This document shows positions 36,178 through 47,328 of a stretch of 64,000 nucleotides of DNA, piece after piece. The notes under the pieces were generated by a model. The model saw only the letters and a list, made by a program, of their open reading frames with translations, had not been told where the DNA came from and made no database searches. Location of the stretch: positions 51,591 to 115,590 of the forward strand of contig NZ_FNXF01000015.1 of assembly GCF_900108485.1 (NCBI RefSeq). The letters run 5' to 3'. Position numbers and translations under genes: made by a program. This DNA comes from Rheinheimera pacifica (GTDB lineage Bacteria > Pseudomonadota > Gammaproteobacteria > Enterobacterales > Alteromonadaceae). Each line of letters starts with the position of its first letter. Position 1 is the first letter of the stretch.

Positions 36178-37122
36178 TTAGTCGAACATCGACGAGATAG
36201 ATTCTTCATTGCTGATACGGCGGATACACTCGGCCAACATTTCGCTCAACGTCAGTTGGCGTACTTTAGACACCGCTTTCATTTCGGCACTTAGCGGAAT
36301 AGTGTCAGTGATAATCAGCTCATCGATGACAGAATTGGCGATATTTTCTGCCGCGCCACCGGAAAATACCGGGTGGGTAGCATAAGCAAATACGCGCTTG
36401 GCGCCTTGCTCTTTTAAGGCTTCAGCGGCTTTACATAAAGTACCGCCGGTGTCGATCATGTCATCAACAATAATACAGTCGCGATCTTTTACATCACCGA
36501 TAATATGCATTACCTGGGCTACGTTAGCTTTTGGCCGGCGTTTATCGATAATGGCTAAATCGGCGTCGTTCAGCAGTTTGGCAATAGCGCGGGCCCGCAC
36601 CACACCACCGATATCCGGTGACACCACGACCGGCGAGGTAAAGCCTTTTTTACGCATATCATCCAGCAGCACCGGGCTGGCGAATACGTTATCTACCGGT
36701 ACATCGAAGAAACCCTGAATTTGCTCGGCGTGCAAATCTACCGTTAATACGCGGTCTACGCCTACGCTGGATAAGAAGTCGGCTACTACTTTGGCAGTAA
36801 TAGGTACCCGGGCTGAACGTACCCGGCGGTCTTGCCGCGCATAACCGAAGTACGGCATTACTGCGGTAATACGGCCGGCTGAGGCACGACGCAGGGCGTC
36901 GACCATGACAATCAGTTCCATCAGGTTATCGTTGGTTGGGGCGCAGGTAGATTGGATGATAAACACATCAGAACCACGCACATTTTCATTGATCTGGACA
37001 CTAACTTCCCCATCACTGAAACGGCCGACTTCGGCATCTCCAAGTTTAATATACAGACGGCTGGCGATTTTACTTGCGAGTTCTGGTATGGCGTTACCAG
37101 CGAAAACCTTCATGTCAGGCAC
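36178..37122 (-). CDS. prs: Ribose-phosphate pyrophosphokinase
   Basis: 314 residues from the GTG at 37122 (GAGGA upstream; E. coli Prs, 315 residues, also starts with GTG and reads MPDMKLFAG). Makes PRPP from ribose 5-phosphate and ATP. Motifs are [33 protein letters not shown] and the PRPP loop [19 protein letters not shown]. Last gene of lolB-ispE-prs, the same order as in E. coli. Confidence 0.97.
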   Translation of the reverse strand: MPDMKVFAGNAIPELASKIASRLYIKLGDAEVGRFSDGEVSVQINENVRGSDVFIIQSTCAPTNDNLMELIVMVDALRRASAGRITAVMPYFGYARQDRRVRSARVPITAKVVADFLSSVGVDRVLTVDLHAEQIQGFFDVPVDNVFASPVLLDDMRKKGFTSPVVVSPDIGGVVRARAIAKLLNDADLAIIDKRRPKANVAQVMHIIGDVKDRDCIIVDDMIDTGGTLCKAAEALKEQGAKRVFAYATHPVFSGGAAENIANSVIDELIITDTIPLSAEMKAVSKVRQLTLSEMLAECIRRISNEESISSMFD

Positions 37123-37192
37123 GGTAGGATCCTCAGGGCGGTGGTGAGTCCGGTTTATCAATTAACAGCGGCAAAAGCACCGCTGCGGTTAC

Positions 37193-38038
37193 TTATTCGG
37201 TATCTGCCAACGCAGCCCACACAGGCGACTGGTTGACCCCTTTAGCAATAAAACCACGCCAGGACGGCGGTAATTGCGCAAGAGCATGCTGAGCACTGGT
37301 CTGGTCCGGGAATGCGGCGAACACACTGGCGCCAGTACCCGTCATTTGACACGGCGCGTATTCTACCAACCACTGTAAGGTTATTGCAACAATAGGGTAG
37401 AGCTGTTCTACCAATGGCTGGCAGTCATTGCGCCAGGGGGCTGTTAACACCTGATCAACGCTTATGATGGGTGTATTGCGAGTTAAATCAGGGTGTTGGA
37501 AAATTTCTGCTGTGCTGATATGACAATCTGGTGTAACCACCAGGTAAACTTTTTCAGCCATGGGCAGCGGCTGTAATTTTTCCCCTACGCCTTCAGCAAA
37601 AGCAGTGTAACCGCGGACAAACAAGGGTACATCGGCACCCAGTTTTAGCCCCAGTCCGGCCAGCGTATCGGTGGTTAAATTAAGTTGCCATAATTTATTT
37701 AACCCCAGCAAGGTAGTGGCGGCATCAGATGAGCCACCGCCTAAACCGCCACCCATTGGCAGGCGTTTATCCAGATAAATATCACAACCTTGTGTGCAGT
37801 TGCTGTATTGCTGCAGCAGGCGGGCAGCACGCAGTACCAGGTTTTGCTCGTTGATCAGCTCGCTGTTATTGCAATCAAGCCGGATTTCATCGTCCTGGCG
37901 CAGCGTAAATGTCAGTTCATCGCCCACATCCAGCAATTGAAACAAGGTTTGCAGGTTATGGTAGCCATCAGGCCGGCGGTCGGTAATATGTAAAAATAAA
38001 TTCAGCTTCGCCACTGCTGGCAGGGTAAGGTGCTTCAT
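37193..38038 (-). CDS. ispE: 4-(cytidine 5'-diphospho)-2-C-methyl-D-erythritol kinase
   Basis: 281 residues, GHMP kinase. MEP isoprenoid pathway. Motifs: AVAKLNLFLHITDRRPDGYH, the ATP loop LPMGGGLGGGSSDAATTL and TGTGASVFAAF. Overlaps lolB by 4 bp. Confidence 0.97.
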   Translation of the reverse strand: MKHLTLPAVAKLNLFLHITDRRPDGYHNLQTLFQLLDVGDELTFTLRQDDEIRLDCNNSELINEQNLVLRAARLLQQYSNCTQGCDIYLDKRLPMGGGLGGGSSDAATTLLGLNKLWQLNLTTDTLAGLGLKLGADVPLFVRGYTAFAEGVGEKLQPLPMAEKVYLVVTPDCHISTAEIFQHPDLTRNTPIISVDQVLTAPWRNDCQPLVEQLYPIVAITLQWLVEYAPCQMTGTGASVFAAFPDQTSAQHALAQLPPSWRGFIAKGVNQSPVWAALADTE

Positions 38039-38643
38039 TGCCAGCTCCGGATAACAATTTTAATTTGGCTGTCGCTGCTTTGCAGCAGCATGCGTCTGGG
38101 CAGCGCCAGACTGTCGGGGAAAAAGCCCTGATACTGCAGCTGCCAGACAATACCGGTGCTGTCAGTTAAATTAAACGCTGTCACCCGGCCAAATTCGTCG
38201 CGCATTATGTCGCGGCCTTTACTGCCGGGTAAGCCCCGTAGCCACAGCGGCATATCATGTAGCGGCATTGACCAGCCTGATAGTTGCAGCAATAAGGTAC
38301 TGGTATCTACAGCGCGGTAGGTTTCACCTTTAATAGTAATAGCGCTGCCTTGTTCAGTTTCGCTCAGCTCAAACAGGCTGATACCAAGAAAATTACTTAA
38401 ACGGGCGTCATAAGTGACGCCATCCTCCTGTTGCCAGCGTAAATTACCGCTAAGTGACTCCTCCGGCGTTTTAATACCGACACTGGCCTGCAATGAAAAT
38501 TGCTGCATAGCCAGTATGTGTTGTTCGCGCTCATTAGTACTCAGCGGCGTTTCAGCCGGCGCCGGGCGCTGAAATACAGTACAAGCACTTAGCAATAAAA
38601 TAACAATACTGATAAATAACGGACGAATAAACGGATGCACCAC
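38035..38643 (-). CDS. lolB: Outer-membrane lipoprotein receptor LolB
   Basis: About 202 residues from a GTG at 38643, chosen because AAGGA lies 7 bases upstream and the signal peptide with lipobox LLSAC follows closely; GTG at 38640 and 38658 are alternatives, and the open frame runs to 38748. LolB accepts lipoproteins from LolA at the outer membrane. RLSNFLGISLFELSE and LPLHDMPLW-type segments (SMPLHDMPLWLRGLPG) are characteristic. Confidence 0.88.
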   Translation of the reverse strand: MVHPFIRPLFISIVILLLSACTVFQRPAPAETPLSTNEREQHILAMQQFSLQASVGIKTPEESLSGNLRWQQEDGVTYDARLSNFLGISLFELSETEQGSAITIKGETYRAVDTSTLLLQLSGWSMPLHDMPLWLRGLPGSKGRDIMRDEFGRVTAFNLTDSTGIVWQLQYQGFFPDSLALPRRMLLQSSDSQIKIVIRSWQ

Positions 38644-38720
38644 ACTAAAGTCCTTCACTGAGCTTTCTTCGCTTTTATTAAGTTGGGGCTTTTTGTACAA
38701 TTCGCCCCCTGACAATTCTG

Positions 38721-39980
38721 ATGATACAGGTGACAGCCATTTTCGCACTCGGCATTAATCATAAAACGGCACCGGTTGCCCTGCGCGAGCAAGTTGCTTT
38801 TGCGCCTGAGCAGTTGCCTGAAGCCTTGCGCGAACTGACTACCTTAACCAGTATTTCCGATGCGGTGATTTTATCTACCTGTAACCGCACCGAGCTGTAT
38901 TTTAACGGTACTGCCACCCAAGCGGAACAGGTAATTGCCTGGCTGGCACAATTTCATGCGATTGATGGCAGTGAATTGCAACCGCATTTGTATTTACATC
39001 AGGACAATGCCGCCGCCGAGCATCTGATGCAAGTGGCCTCCGGCCTGGATTCATTGGTGCTGGGCGAGCCGCAAATTCTCGGCCAGGTAAAACAGGCTTA
39101 TAATCAGGCCCGCAGTGCGGGTACCGTAAATCCGCAGTTTGAACGTTTATTTCAAAAAACCTTCGCGGTTGCCAAACAGGTGCGCACCGAGACGGATATT
39201 GGTGCCAATGCAGTATCTGTCGCTTTTGCGGCGGTAAGCCTGGCCAAGCAAATTTTCGGTAACCTGGCCAAAGTACGGGTGTTGCTGATTGGCGCCGGTG
39301 AAACCATTGAATTGGTAGCCAAGCACTTGCAAGAGCAGGGCGCCGGACAGCTAACGGTAGCTAACCGCACTTATGAGCGCGCTGTGCATCTGGCCGAGCA
39401 ATTCAGTGCCTCTGCCATTACGCTGGCGCAGGTGCCGTCAACTCTGGCTGATGCAGATATTGTCATCAGCTCTACCGCCAGCACTTTACCTATTGTTGGT
39501 AAAGGCATGGTAGAGCAAGCGCTAAAGCAGCGAAAGCACAAGCCGATGTTTCTGGTTGATTTAGCCGTGCCGCGCGATATTGAGCAGCAAGTGGCAGAGC
39601 TGGAGGATGCTTACCTGTATACAGTAGATGATTTACAGTCGATAGTGGCGCAAAACCTGAATAACCGCCTGCAGGCCGCCGAGCAGGCAAAACAGATGAT
39701 AGCGGTTGGCGCAGCAGAGTTTGCCCAGTGGTTAACGCTGCAGGGTAGTGTCGACTGGGTGCGTGACTACCGCCAGCGCTGCGAGCAGGTGCGTACAGAA
39801 TTACTGGCCAAAGCTGCAAACCAGCTGGCCGCCGGGCAAGATGCTGAAAAAGTGCTGGCTGAGCTGTCAACTAAACTGAGTAACCGGCTGATGCACAGCC
39901 CAACCAAAGCCATCCGCCAGTTAGTGCAGGATGATGAACCGAACAAACAAACATTGATCAACACTTTGTTAGATCTGTAA
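38721..39980 (+). CDS. hemA: Glutamyl-tRNA reductase
   Basis: About 419 residues. First step of tetrapyrrole synthesis. Catalytic Cys in SDAVILSTCNRTELYF; NADPH-binding VRVLLIGAGETIELVAKHL; and the dimerisation helix at the C-terminus. E. coli-like starts (MTLLALGINHKTAP) suggest the GTG at 38730 could be the true start in place of the ATG at 38721. Divergent from lolB, followed 18 bp later by prfA. Confidence 0.95.
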   Translation: MIQVTAIFALGINHKTAPVALREQVAFAPEQLPEALRELTTLTSISDAVILSTCNRTELYFNGTATQAEQVIAWLAQFHAIDGSELQPHLYLHQDNAAAEHLMQVASGLDSLVLGEPQILGQVKQAYNQARSAGTVNPQFERLFQKTFAVAKQVRTETDIGANAVSVAFAAVSLAKQIFGNLAKVRVLLIGAGETIELVAKHLQEQGAGQLTVANRTYERAVHLAEQFSASAITLAQVPSTLADADIVISSTASTLPIVGKGMVEQALKQRKHKPMFLVDLAVPRDIEQQVAELEDAYLYTVDDLQSIVAQNLNNRLQAAEQAKQMIAVGAAEFAQWLTLQGSVDWVRDYRQRCEQVRTELLAKAANQLAAGQDAEKVLAELSTKLSNRLMHSPTKAIRQLVQDDEPNKQTLINTLLDL

Positions 39981-39998
39981 TCAGGCAAATAAAACACC

Positions 39999-41090
39999 AT
40001 GAAAGAATCGGTATACCGCAAGCTGGAAGGCCTGGCTGAGCGCTACGAAGAAGTGCAGGCATTGTTAAGTGATGCTGGCGTAATAAGCGATCAAAGCAAA
40101 TTCCGCGAGCTGTCAAAAGAATACAGCCAACTGGAAGATATCAGCAAAGCTTTTGCCGACTATCAGCAGGCGCAGCAGGATTTAGCCTCGGCTGAAGACA
40201 TGCAAAAAGACAGCGATCCGGATATGCGTGAAATGGCGCAGGAAGAATATAAAGCAGCCAAAGAGCGGATTGAACAACTGGATCAGCACCTGCAAATTTT
40301 GTTGCTGCCCAAAGATCCGAACGACAACAACAGCTGCTTTTTAGAAATTCGTGCCGGCGCCGGTGGTGATGAAGCGGCTATCTTTGCCGGCGATGTCTTT
40401 CGTATGTACAGTCGTTTTGCCGAAAAACGCCGCTGGAAGCTTGAAGTTGTCAGCGCCAGTGACGGCGAGCATGGCGGCTACAAAGAAATTATCGCCAGTG
40501 TGCAGGGCGAGGGCGCTTACGGTACGCTGAAGTTTGAATCAGGCGGCCACCGCGTGCAGCGGGTTCCGGCCACTGAATCACAGGGCCGGGTGCATACCTC
40601 GGCCTGTACCGTGGCTATTATGCCGGAAGTGCCGGAAAATGAAGCGATAGAAATTAACCCGGCAGATTTAAAAGTGGATACTTACCGCGCCTCGGGTGCC
40701 GGTGGTCAGCATGTTAACCGTACTGATTCGGCCATTCGTATTACCCACTTACCTACCGGCATAGTGGTGGAGTGCCAGGACGAACGCTCGCAGCATAAAA
40801 ATCGTGCCCGTGCCATGAGCGTGCTGCAATCACGGATTCAGGCAGCAGAAGATGAGAAACGCCGTTTAGTGGAAGAATCTACCCGCCGCTCGTTAGTGGG
40901 CAGTGGCGATCGTTCTGAGCGCATCCGCACCTATAACTTCCCGCAGGGCCGTTTAACCGATCACCGTATCAACCTTACTATTTACCGCTTAAACGAGGTA
41001 ATGGAAGGTGATTTAGATCAGGTATTAGAGCCGCTGAAACACGAGCATCAGGCCGACTTGTTAGCCGCGCTGGCCGACGAGAACCGCTAA
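39999..41090 (+). CDS. prfA: Peptide chain release factor 1
   Basis: 363 residues (E. coli 360). Has the GGQ loop ([18 protein letters not shown]) and the PAT-equivalent codon-recognition motif [13 protein letters not shown]. Reads UAA and UAG. Its stop is followed immediately by the prmC start; PrmC methylates the GGQ glutamine. Confidence 0.97.
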   Translation: MKESVYRKLEGLAERYEEVQALLSDAGVISDQSKFRELSKEYSQLEDISKAFADYQQAQQDLASAEDMQKDSDPDMREMAQEEYKAAKERIEQLDQHLQILLLPKDPNDNNSCFLEIRAGAGGDEAAIFAGDVFRMYSRFAEKRRWKLEVVSASDGEHGGYKEIIASVQGEGAYGTLKFESGGHRVQRVPATESQGRVHTSACTVAIMPEVPENEAIEINPADLKVDTYRASGAGGQHVNRTDSAIRITHLPTGIVVECQDERSQHKNRARAMSVLQSRIQAAEDEKRRLVEESTRRSLVGSGDRSERIRTYNFPQGRLTDHRINLTIYRLNEVMEGDLDQVLEPLKHEHQADLLAALADENR

Positions 41091-41987
41091 GTGCAACAAA
41101 AAGTGCAGCAACAAACAGTGCAGCAACAAACAGTGCAGCACCTAACAGCGCAGCAAACTCTGGCTCAGTGGCAAAAACAGGCGCAGCAGCAACTGGCAGC
41201 AATTAGCCCAACGGCTGATATTGAAGCCCGGTTATGCCTGTGTCATGTGCTTAATGTTAGCAATAGCTATTTATATAGCTACCCCGAGCGCGAACTTAAT
41301 AGTGCAGAGCACGCCCGGCTAACTGAGCTGCTAGGCGCGCGCCTGCTGGGTCAGCCATTGGCTTATTTGTTTGGTTACTGGCACTTTTTTGACTTACAGC
41401 TTGAAGTCGCCCCCAGCACGTTAATCCCGCGGCCAGACACCGAACTGCTGGTAGAGCAAGCCTTAGCGCTGCCACTGCCCGCACAGGCAACAGTGTTGGA
41501 TTTAGGCACCGGCACCGGTGCTATTGCACTGGCGCTGGCGCACAATAAACCGCAGTGGCAGCTAACTGCGGTAGACTACATTGCCGAAGCGGCAGCCCTG
41601 GCCGAACGGAACCGGGAAAAACTGCAGATAAAAAATTGCACCGTGGTGCAAAGTAACTGGTTTAGCGCACTGGGCAGCGCAAAGTTTGATCTGATTGTCA
41701 GCAACCCGCCGTACATCGACCCGCAGGACCCGCATTTAGCCAGCCTTAAATATGAACCGGTAACTGCCCTGACTGCTGAGCAACAGGGGCTGGCTGACAT
41801 TAGCCAGATAATACGTCAGGCGCCACAGCACCTGAATGCCAATGGCTGGCTTTATCTGGAACATGGCTATAATCAGGCTGATGCAGTGCGATTATTGCTA
41901 AAACAAGCCGGTTTTACTCAGGTTGAATCAAAGCGAGATTATGGTAATAACTGGCGTATCAGTGGCGGTTGCTTACCAGACGACTAA
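41091..41987 (+). CDS. prmC: Release factor glutamine methyltransferase
   Basis: 298 residues if the first GTG is used. SAM motif VLDLGTGTGAIALALA and catalytic IVSNPPYIDPQDPHL. E. coli PrmC has 277 residues. The extra N-terminus is a Gln-rich run (MQQKVQQQTVQQQTVQHLTA) encoded by a 15-bp tandem repeat containing four in-frame GTG codons (41091, 41103, 41118, 41133), any of which could start translation. There is no spacer after the prfA stop. Confidence 0.94.
   Translation: MQQKVQQQTVQQQTVQHLTAQQTLAQWQKQAQQQLAAISPTADIEARLCLCHVLNVSNSYLYSYPERELNSAEHARLTELLGARLLGQPLAYLFGYWHFFDLQLEVAPSTLIPRPDTELLVEQALALPLPAQATVLDLGTGTGAIALALAHNKPQWQLTAVDYIAEAAALAERNREKLQIKNCTVVQSNWFSALGSAKFDLIVSNPPYIDPQDPHLASLKYEPVTALTAEQQGLADISQIIRQAPQHLNANGWLYLEHGYNQADAVRLLLKQAGFTQVESKRDYGNNWRISGGCLPDD
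41103..41162 (+). repeat. 15-bp tandem repeat at the 5' end of prmC
   Basis: GTGCAGCAACAAACA occurs exactly at 41103 and 41118, then GTGCAGCACCTAACA at 41133 and a degraded GCGCAGCAAACTCTG at 41148. A partial unit GTGCAACAAAAA precedes it. Unit length is a multiple of three, so copy-number changes keep frame. Confidence 0.9.
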
Positions 41988-42085
41988 GAGATTGTTTTTA
42001 TCCATTTCCTTTGACCCTGCTCTGGATACAGCATATAACTAATTCAGCAATGACTCAGACTAAATGCAAGCTAAAGGAAAAGCGG

Positions 42086-43645
42086 ATGAGCGATGATTTT
42101 TTATTTGCCGAAGAACCAGAGCCAATAATCGCAGTGCTTAACGGCAGCTGGAAAGTACTGATTGTTGACGATGAACCTGAAGTGCATGCCGTTACCAAGC
42201 TGGCGCTGAGTGATTTTACCTTTCAAAGTAAAAACCTGAGCTTCCTCAGTGCTTATTCCGGCAGTGAAGCTAAAGCGCTGATTAAACAACACCCCGACAC
42301 CGCTATTATTTTGCTGGACGTAGTCATGGAAACCGACGATGCCGGCTTGCTGGTGGCGCGCTATATCCGTGAAGAGCTGCACAACGAACATGTGCGCATT
42401 ATTTTACGTACCGGCCAGCCGGGGCAGGCGCCAGAGCGCCAGGTTATTATTAACTACGATATTAACGACTATAAATCTAAAACCGAACTTACCGCACAAA
42501 AACTGTTTACCGTTATTATGTCCAGCCTGCGTTCCTACCGCGATATTATGTCACTGGAGCAAAGCCGCCAGGGCTTGGAAAAAATTATTAATGCCTCGGC
42601 CGACTTATTTTCATCGCATTCGATGGAGCAGTTTATCGATGGTGTATTACAGCAACTCACCTCTATTCTGGGCTGTAATGAAGACGCGCTGCTGGTTAGC
42701 TCATCTTTGGTAGCCGGCAATGTTGCCGGTGAAATAACCGATCCGCACAATCTGGTGGTGTTTGCCGGCCAGGGCGAGTTTGAAAGCAAAGAAGGTAAAC
42801 CGGTGCAGGAAGTACTGGCACCAGAGTTGATGGAAGCCTTTGATACCGCGCTGAAATCACGCGGCATAGTGTACCGTGACAACTATCTGGTGGCTTATTG
42901 CACCAGTAAATTTACCCATGGCTCTTTGCTGTATATCTCTGGCTTGCCGGGCATTATTACTGAGAATCAAAAGAAGCTGATTGAGCTGTTCTCGCAAAAC
43001 GTACAAATAGCCTATGAAAATGTGCAACTGCAGCATGAAATAGAAGACACCCAGCGCGAAATTGTTTACCGCTTAAGTGAAGCGGTAGAGCACCGGTCGA
43101 TAGAAACTGGTAACCATGTTAAACGGGTAGCCTTTATTTGTTATGATCTGGCCAAAGCCTATGGTTTACCGGAAGAAGAAGCCGAGCGGCTGATGTTTGC
43201 GGCGCCGTTGCATGACGTTGGCAAAGTGGGTATTCCGGATGGTATTTTAAATAAGCCCGCTAAACTGCAGGGGCAGGAATGGGAAGTAATGAAAACCCAT
43301 ACCAGTATTGGCTATGAGATATTAAAAAATTCCAAACGCAGCATTATTCAGGCCGGTGCAGTTATCGCGCAGGATCACCATGAAAAATGGGACGGTACAG
43401 GTTACCCGGCGGGTAAAAAAGGCGAAGATATTCATATTTACGGCCGTATTGCCGCATTGGCTGATGTTTATGATGCATTGCGTCACCGACGCTGTTATAA
43501 GTCAGCCTGGCCGCTGGATCAGGTAATGGCAACAATTGAAGCTGAAGCCGGTAAGCAATTTGACCCCAAGCTGGTAGAAATATTTAAAAGCCGGGTCGAC
43601 AAATTGGAAGCAATACTGCAAAAATACCCGGACAGCAACGAGTAA
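42086..43645 (+). CDS. Response regulator with DUF3369 and HD-GYP domains
   Basis: 519 residues from the ATG at 42086 (AAAGGA upstream); the opening at 41969 runs inside prmC. REC domain (about 22-150: VLIVDDEPEVHAVTK, phospho-acceptor Asp in AIILLDVVMETDDAG), DUF3369 (about 180-320) and HD-GYP phosphodiesterase with HDVGKVGIPDGILNKPAKL and DHHEKWDGTGYPAGKKGED. Likely degrades cyclic di-GMP on phosphorylation. No cognate kinase nearby. Confidence 0.93.
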   Translation: MSDDFLFAEEPEPIIAVLNGSWKVLIVDDEPEVHAVTKLALSDFTFQSKNLSFLSAYSGSEAKALIKQHPDTAIILLDVVMETDDAGLLVARYIREELHNEHVRIILRTGQPGQAPERQVIINYDINDYKSKTELTAQKLFTVIMSSLRSYRDIMSLEQSRQGLEKIINASADLFSSHSMEQFIDGVLQQLTSILGCNEDALLVSSSLVAGNVAGEITDPHNLVVFAGQGEFESKEGKPVQEVLAPELMEAFDTALKSRGIVYRDNYLVAYCTSKFTHGSLLYISGLPGIITENQKKLIELFSQNVQIAYENVQLQHEIEDTQREIVYRLSEAVEHRSIETGNHVKRVAFICYDLAKAYGLPEEEAERLMFAAPLHDVGKVGIPDGILNKPAKLQGQEWEVMKTHTSIGYEILKNSKRSIIQAGAVIAQDHHEKWDGTGYPAGKKGEDIHIYGRIAALADVYDALRHRRCYKSAWPLDQVMATIEAEAGKQFDPKLVEIFKSRVDKLEAILQKYPDSNE

Positions 43646-43696
43646 CTGCAGCCAGCTTACGCTGGCTGTTTTATTAATAAAGAAAGGACAAGCGTT

Positions 43697-44077
43697 ATGT
43701 ATATGGCTTATAAGCATTTTCACCTGTTAATGGTGGTGCTCAGTGTCAGTTTTCTGTTAGTGCGTTATGCCATGAGCCTAAAGCCAGCAGCAATGTTACA
43801 AACAAAATTTTTTAAAATAGCGCCACACGTTATTGATACGCTGTTACTGGTAAGCGCCGTGCTGCTGATGATGACACTGCAGCAGTATCCTTTTGTGCAT
43901 GCCTGGCTGACAGAGAAATTACTGGCGGTGCTGGCCTATATTGCCTTGGGCGTAATGGCATTTAAAGGCCGCACAGCGGCTATCCGCTGGATTTGTTTTT
44001 TAGGCGCGCTGGGTTGGCTGGGCCTGGTACTGCGGGTAGCCATGACTAAACAGCCGGTGTTCTTAACTGCATTCTGA
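43697..44077 (+). CDS. SirB2-family membrane protein
   Basis: 126 residues, four membrane helices with MAYKHFHLLMVVLSVSFLL, a signature of SirB2. SirB2 genes sit beside prmC and kdsA in many gammaproteobacteria (E. coli ychQ). Function unknown. Confidence 0.88.
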   Translation: MYMAYKHFHLLMVVLSVSFLLVRYAMSLKPAAMLQTKFFKIAPHVIDTLLLVSAVLLMMTLQQYPFVHAWLTEKLLAVLAYIALGVMAFKGRTAAIRWICFLGALGWLGLVLRVAMTKQPVFLTAF

Positions 44078-44082
44078 TTTGA

Positions 44083-44973
<891 letters not shown>

Positions 44974-44982
44974 ACAAAAGGG

Positions 44983-45012
44983 CGGGACAGCGATTGGGCT
45001 GCTGTCCCGTTT
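44983..45012 (+). terminator. Terminator of kdsA
   Basis: Stem CGGGACAGC / GCTGTCCCG, 9-base loop, followed by TTT, ten bases after the stop; it also lies next to the convergent DUF3718 stop. Confidence 0.8.
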
Positions 45013-45018
45013 GCCAGG

Positions 45019-45360
45019 TTAGTTAGCAGCTGACGCAGCAACGTCCTGAATAGTTACGCGGCCTTTAATGCGGTCTTCATATCGCTGCAACATAGCGGTG
45101 ACTTTAACTGCCTGGTTAGCACGGGCAAAGTCCATTAGCCGCTGACCGTTACATACCACTTTTTCTACCGCCGCCTGTTTACTGATGCGATAAGCTTTTA
45201 GCGTGCTATGTAAACCTAAGCGATCGTCAGCTGCAGTTTCACTGCACACTTGTACTAAAGCGTTATGTAAATAGCTGCCTTTGACATAGTTGTCGGCGCT
45301 TGCCGGCATTGCGACACCGGCACCTGCCAACGATATTGCGAATAAAAGTGCTGTTTTCAT
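45019..45360 (-). CDS. DUF3718 secreted protein
   Basis: 113 residues from the ATG at 45360 (GAGGA upstream; the opening at 45423 is less likely). Signal peptide ends at PASA. Two Cys (QVCSET, KVVCNGQ) suit a disulfide. Matches my recollection of DUF3718, a small periplasmic family of Alteromonadales/Vibrionales with no known role. Confidence 0.8.
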   Translation of the reverse strand: MKTALLFAISLAGAGVAMPASADNYVKGSYLHNALVQVCSETAADDRLGLHSTLKAYRISKQAAVEKVVCNGQRLMDFARANQAVKVTAMLQRYEDRIKGRVTIQDVAASAAN

Positions 45361-45506
45361 GGTGCTATCCTCAGTTGTTGAACATATGGCGTTTGCCATA
45401 GGCCTATTGTGGCAATATTGCACCGGGTTGCCGCAGTATTGGGGTAAGAGGTGGCGCCGTTGTTATCAAGTGATAAGCCGGCGCCCGGCAGGGACAAGCG
45501 GAAAGG

Positions 45507-46250
45507 TTAATGCTGTGGCAGAGCGCTGAGTTGGCCGGCCCAGTTCAGTTTGTAGCGGCGCGAAGCATTCACCTTTTTACCGTTGCTAAGCAGAAATTCG
45601 TAATCATTATTATGCGGTTGCAGCTTGTGGACATGATGCAGATTAAGCAAAGTTGAGCGATGTACCTGGACAAACTGTTTTGGCAAACGTTGCAGTAACT
45701 CTTTCATGGTTTCCCGTATGACCAGGATGTCGTTTAAGGTATGGATACATAAATAGTTGCCGGCGGCTTCAATCAGCATGATGTCAATATCGTCCAGCAA
45801 CAGGGTGGAGGCGCCGGTTTTAAACGTCAGCTTATTAACCTGTGCCGGTGCTGTGTGCAGTGTCAGTTTGTCCAGTGCCGTACGGGCATCCAGCAGCGAT
45901 TGCGCCAGGCGCTGGCGCGATACCGGTTTTAGCAGGTAATCAAAGGCAAAGTGCTCAAATGCCGAAAAGGCAAATTGCTCATAGGCTGTAACGAGAATAA
46001 ACAACGGTCTGGTCATGGCAGAGCCTTTAGCAAGCTGTTGCAAAATGTCGATACCTTTAATGCCCGGCATCTGAATATCAAGAAATACCAGGTCGATATC
46101 CGGCGCGGTCTGCAAAAATTGTAAGGTGTCATCGCCGTTATCAAAGCAGTCGATAATTTCAAGATTAGAATATAACGCCAGTTTGGCTTTTAAATTACTG
46201 ATCGCCAGGGGTTCGTCATCGGCAATAATGACTTTAAGTGCGGCTGTCAT
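45507..46250 (-). CDS. LytTR-type response regulator
   Basis: 247 residues. REC domain with VIIADDEPLAISNLK and phospho-acceptor in IDLVFLDIQMPGIKGID; LytTR DNA-binding domain with FVQVHRSTLLNLHHV. Its start overlaps the second kinase gene by 17 bp; the three genes form one operon on the minus strand. Targets unknown. Confidence 0.94.
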   Translation of the reverse strand: MTAALKVIIADDEPLAISNLKAKLALYSNLEIIDCFDNGDDTLQFLQTAPDIDLVFLDIQMPGIKGIDILQQLAKGSAMTRPLFILVTAYEQFAFSAFEHFAFDYLLKPVSRQRLAQSLLDARTALDKLTLHTAPAQVNKLTFKTGASTLLLDDIDIMLIEAAGNYLCIHTLNDILVIRETMKELLQRLPKQFVQVHRSTLLNLHHVHKLQPHNNDYEFLLSNGKKVNASRRYKLNWAGQLSALPQH

Positions 46251-47328
46251 TCAGCGCCTCCGTTGCTATGCGCAGCTGGCTGTAAAAGCCGCTGGCGCTG
46301 TGGCTTAGGGTTAAAGCGGCGGCACTACCAAACAACAACTGTAGCCGCTCAGCAAGATTAATTAAGTTTAGGGGTTGTTGTGCACCGGGCCAGCCGGCAG
46401 CGGCATCAGCCCCTTGCTGTGCCAGGGTAATGTTTAAATAGTCATCCTGCAGTTGCAGGCTGATCTGCAGGCAGATGTTACCTGCCACCTCCGCTACGCT
46501 GTATTGAATGGCATTTTCGGCCAGCGGCTGCAGCAACAATGGCGGGAAACGTAAAGCCGGCAGCTGTTGTGGCAGTTGCCAGCACAGTTGCAACCGCGCA
46601 CCAAAACGTACCTGTTGTATCGCCATATAAGCGGACAGCGCATCCAGCTCTTGCTGCAGCGGGATAAACTCATCCTGCTGGTTTTTCAGTGAATGGCGCA
46701 AATAAGTAGATAGATGCTGGATCAGCTGTTCAGCAGCCGTGCCGCTGCGCTGCACTATTAGTGCGTTTAGCGCATTGAGTGTATTAAACATAAAGTGCGG
46801 ATTAAGCTGATAACGCAGTACTTTTAATCTGGCCTGCCGCGCTTGCTTTGCCAGCTGTTGTTGTTGCAGCACGCCAGCATAATGCAGCTGATTGGTTTTA
46901 ATCAGCATAAAAACTGCCAGCCAGCCGGCCAGCGGCAGTAGTACCAGTGAGAAGGCTGAAAAATATTTCAGCACTGAGCTGACGTTGTACATCATGTCGC
47001 TAGCGTAGTGCATTACCAGATACTGTCGCAGTATTACCAGTAACAACCACAACGGCAACAACACCAATAGCAGACGTTTGAGCTGCTGCAATAACGGCCG
47101 CTGCTGTAGTAACTCGTGTTGGCCCAGTGCGCCGGTGCACAGAATATTGATTAATGTCACCAGGCTGTAGATCGCTAAATACGGCCAGGTAGCTTCGTTT
47201 TGCAGCGGCACCAGCACCACCAGGTGGGTATATTTCACCAACAGATAACTTAACCAGTACAGCAGGTGCCAGTACCAAAAATTAGCCAGCCGATGCTGCA
47301 CACCGGCCAAGATCATGCTGTTTGCCAT
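46234..47328 (-). CDS. LytS-type sensor kinase homologue, ATPase boxes degenerate
   Basis: 364 residues: several membrane helices (about 15-155), the histidine motif RYQLNPHFMFNTLNALNAL, and an N box PLAENAIQYSVAE. The expected G1 motif (DxGxG) and the G2 motif (GxGLxN) are absent: the matching region reads LAQQGADAAAGWPGAQQPL and then NLINLAERL. It may be a pseudokinase or depend on its partner kinase. Overlaps the first kinase gene by 16 bp. Confidence 0.88.
   Translation of the reverse strand: MANSMILAGVQHRLANFWYWHLLYWLSYLLVKYTHLVVLVPLQNEATWPYLAIYSLVTLINILCTGALGQHELLQQRPLLQQLKRLLLVLLPLWLLLVILRQYLVMHYASDMMYNVSSVLKYFSAFSLVLLPLAGWLAVFMLIKTNQLHYAGVLQQQQLAKQARQARLKVLRYQLNPHFMFNTLNALNALIVQRSGTAAEQLIQHLSTYLRHSLKNQQDEFIPLQQELDALSAYMAIQQVRFGARLQLCWQLPQQLPALRFPPLLLQPLAENAIQYSVAEVAGNICLQISLQLQDDYLNITLAQQGADAAAGWPGAQQPLNLINLAERLQLLFGSAAALTLSHSASGFYSQLRIATEALNDSRT

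Noticed and set aside
41103..41162. CRISPR-like short repeats
   Set aside because: The repeats are tandem without spacers and lie in the prmC coding region.
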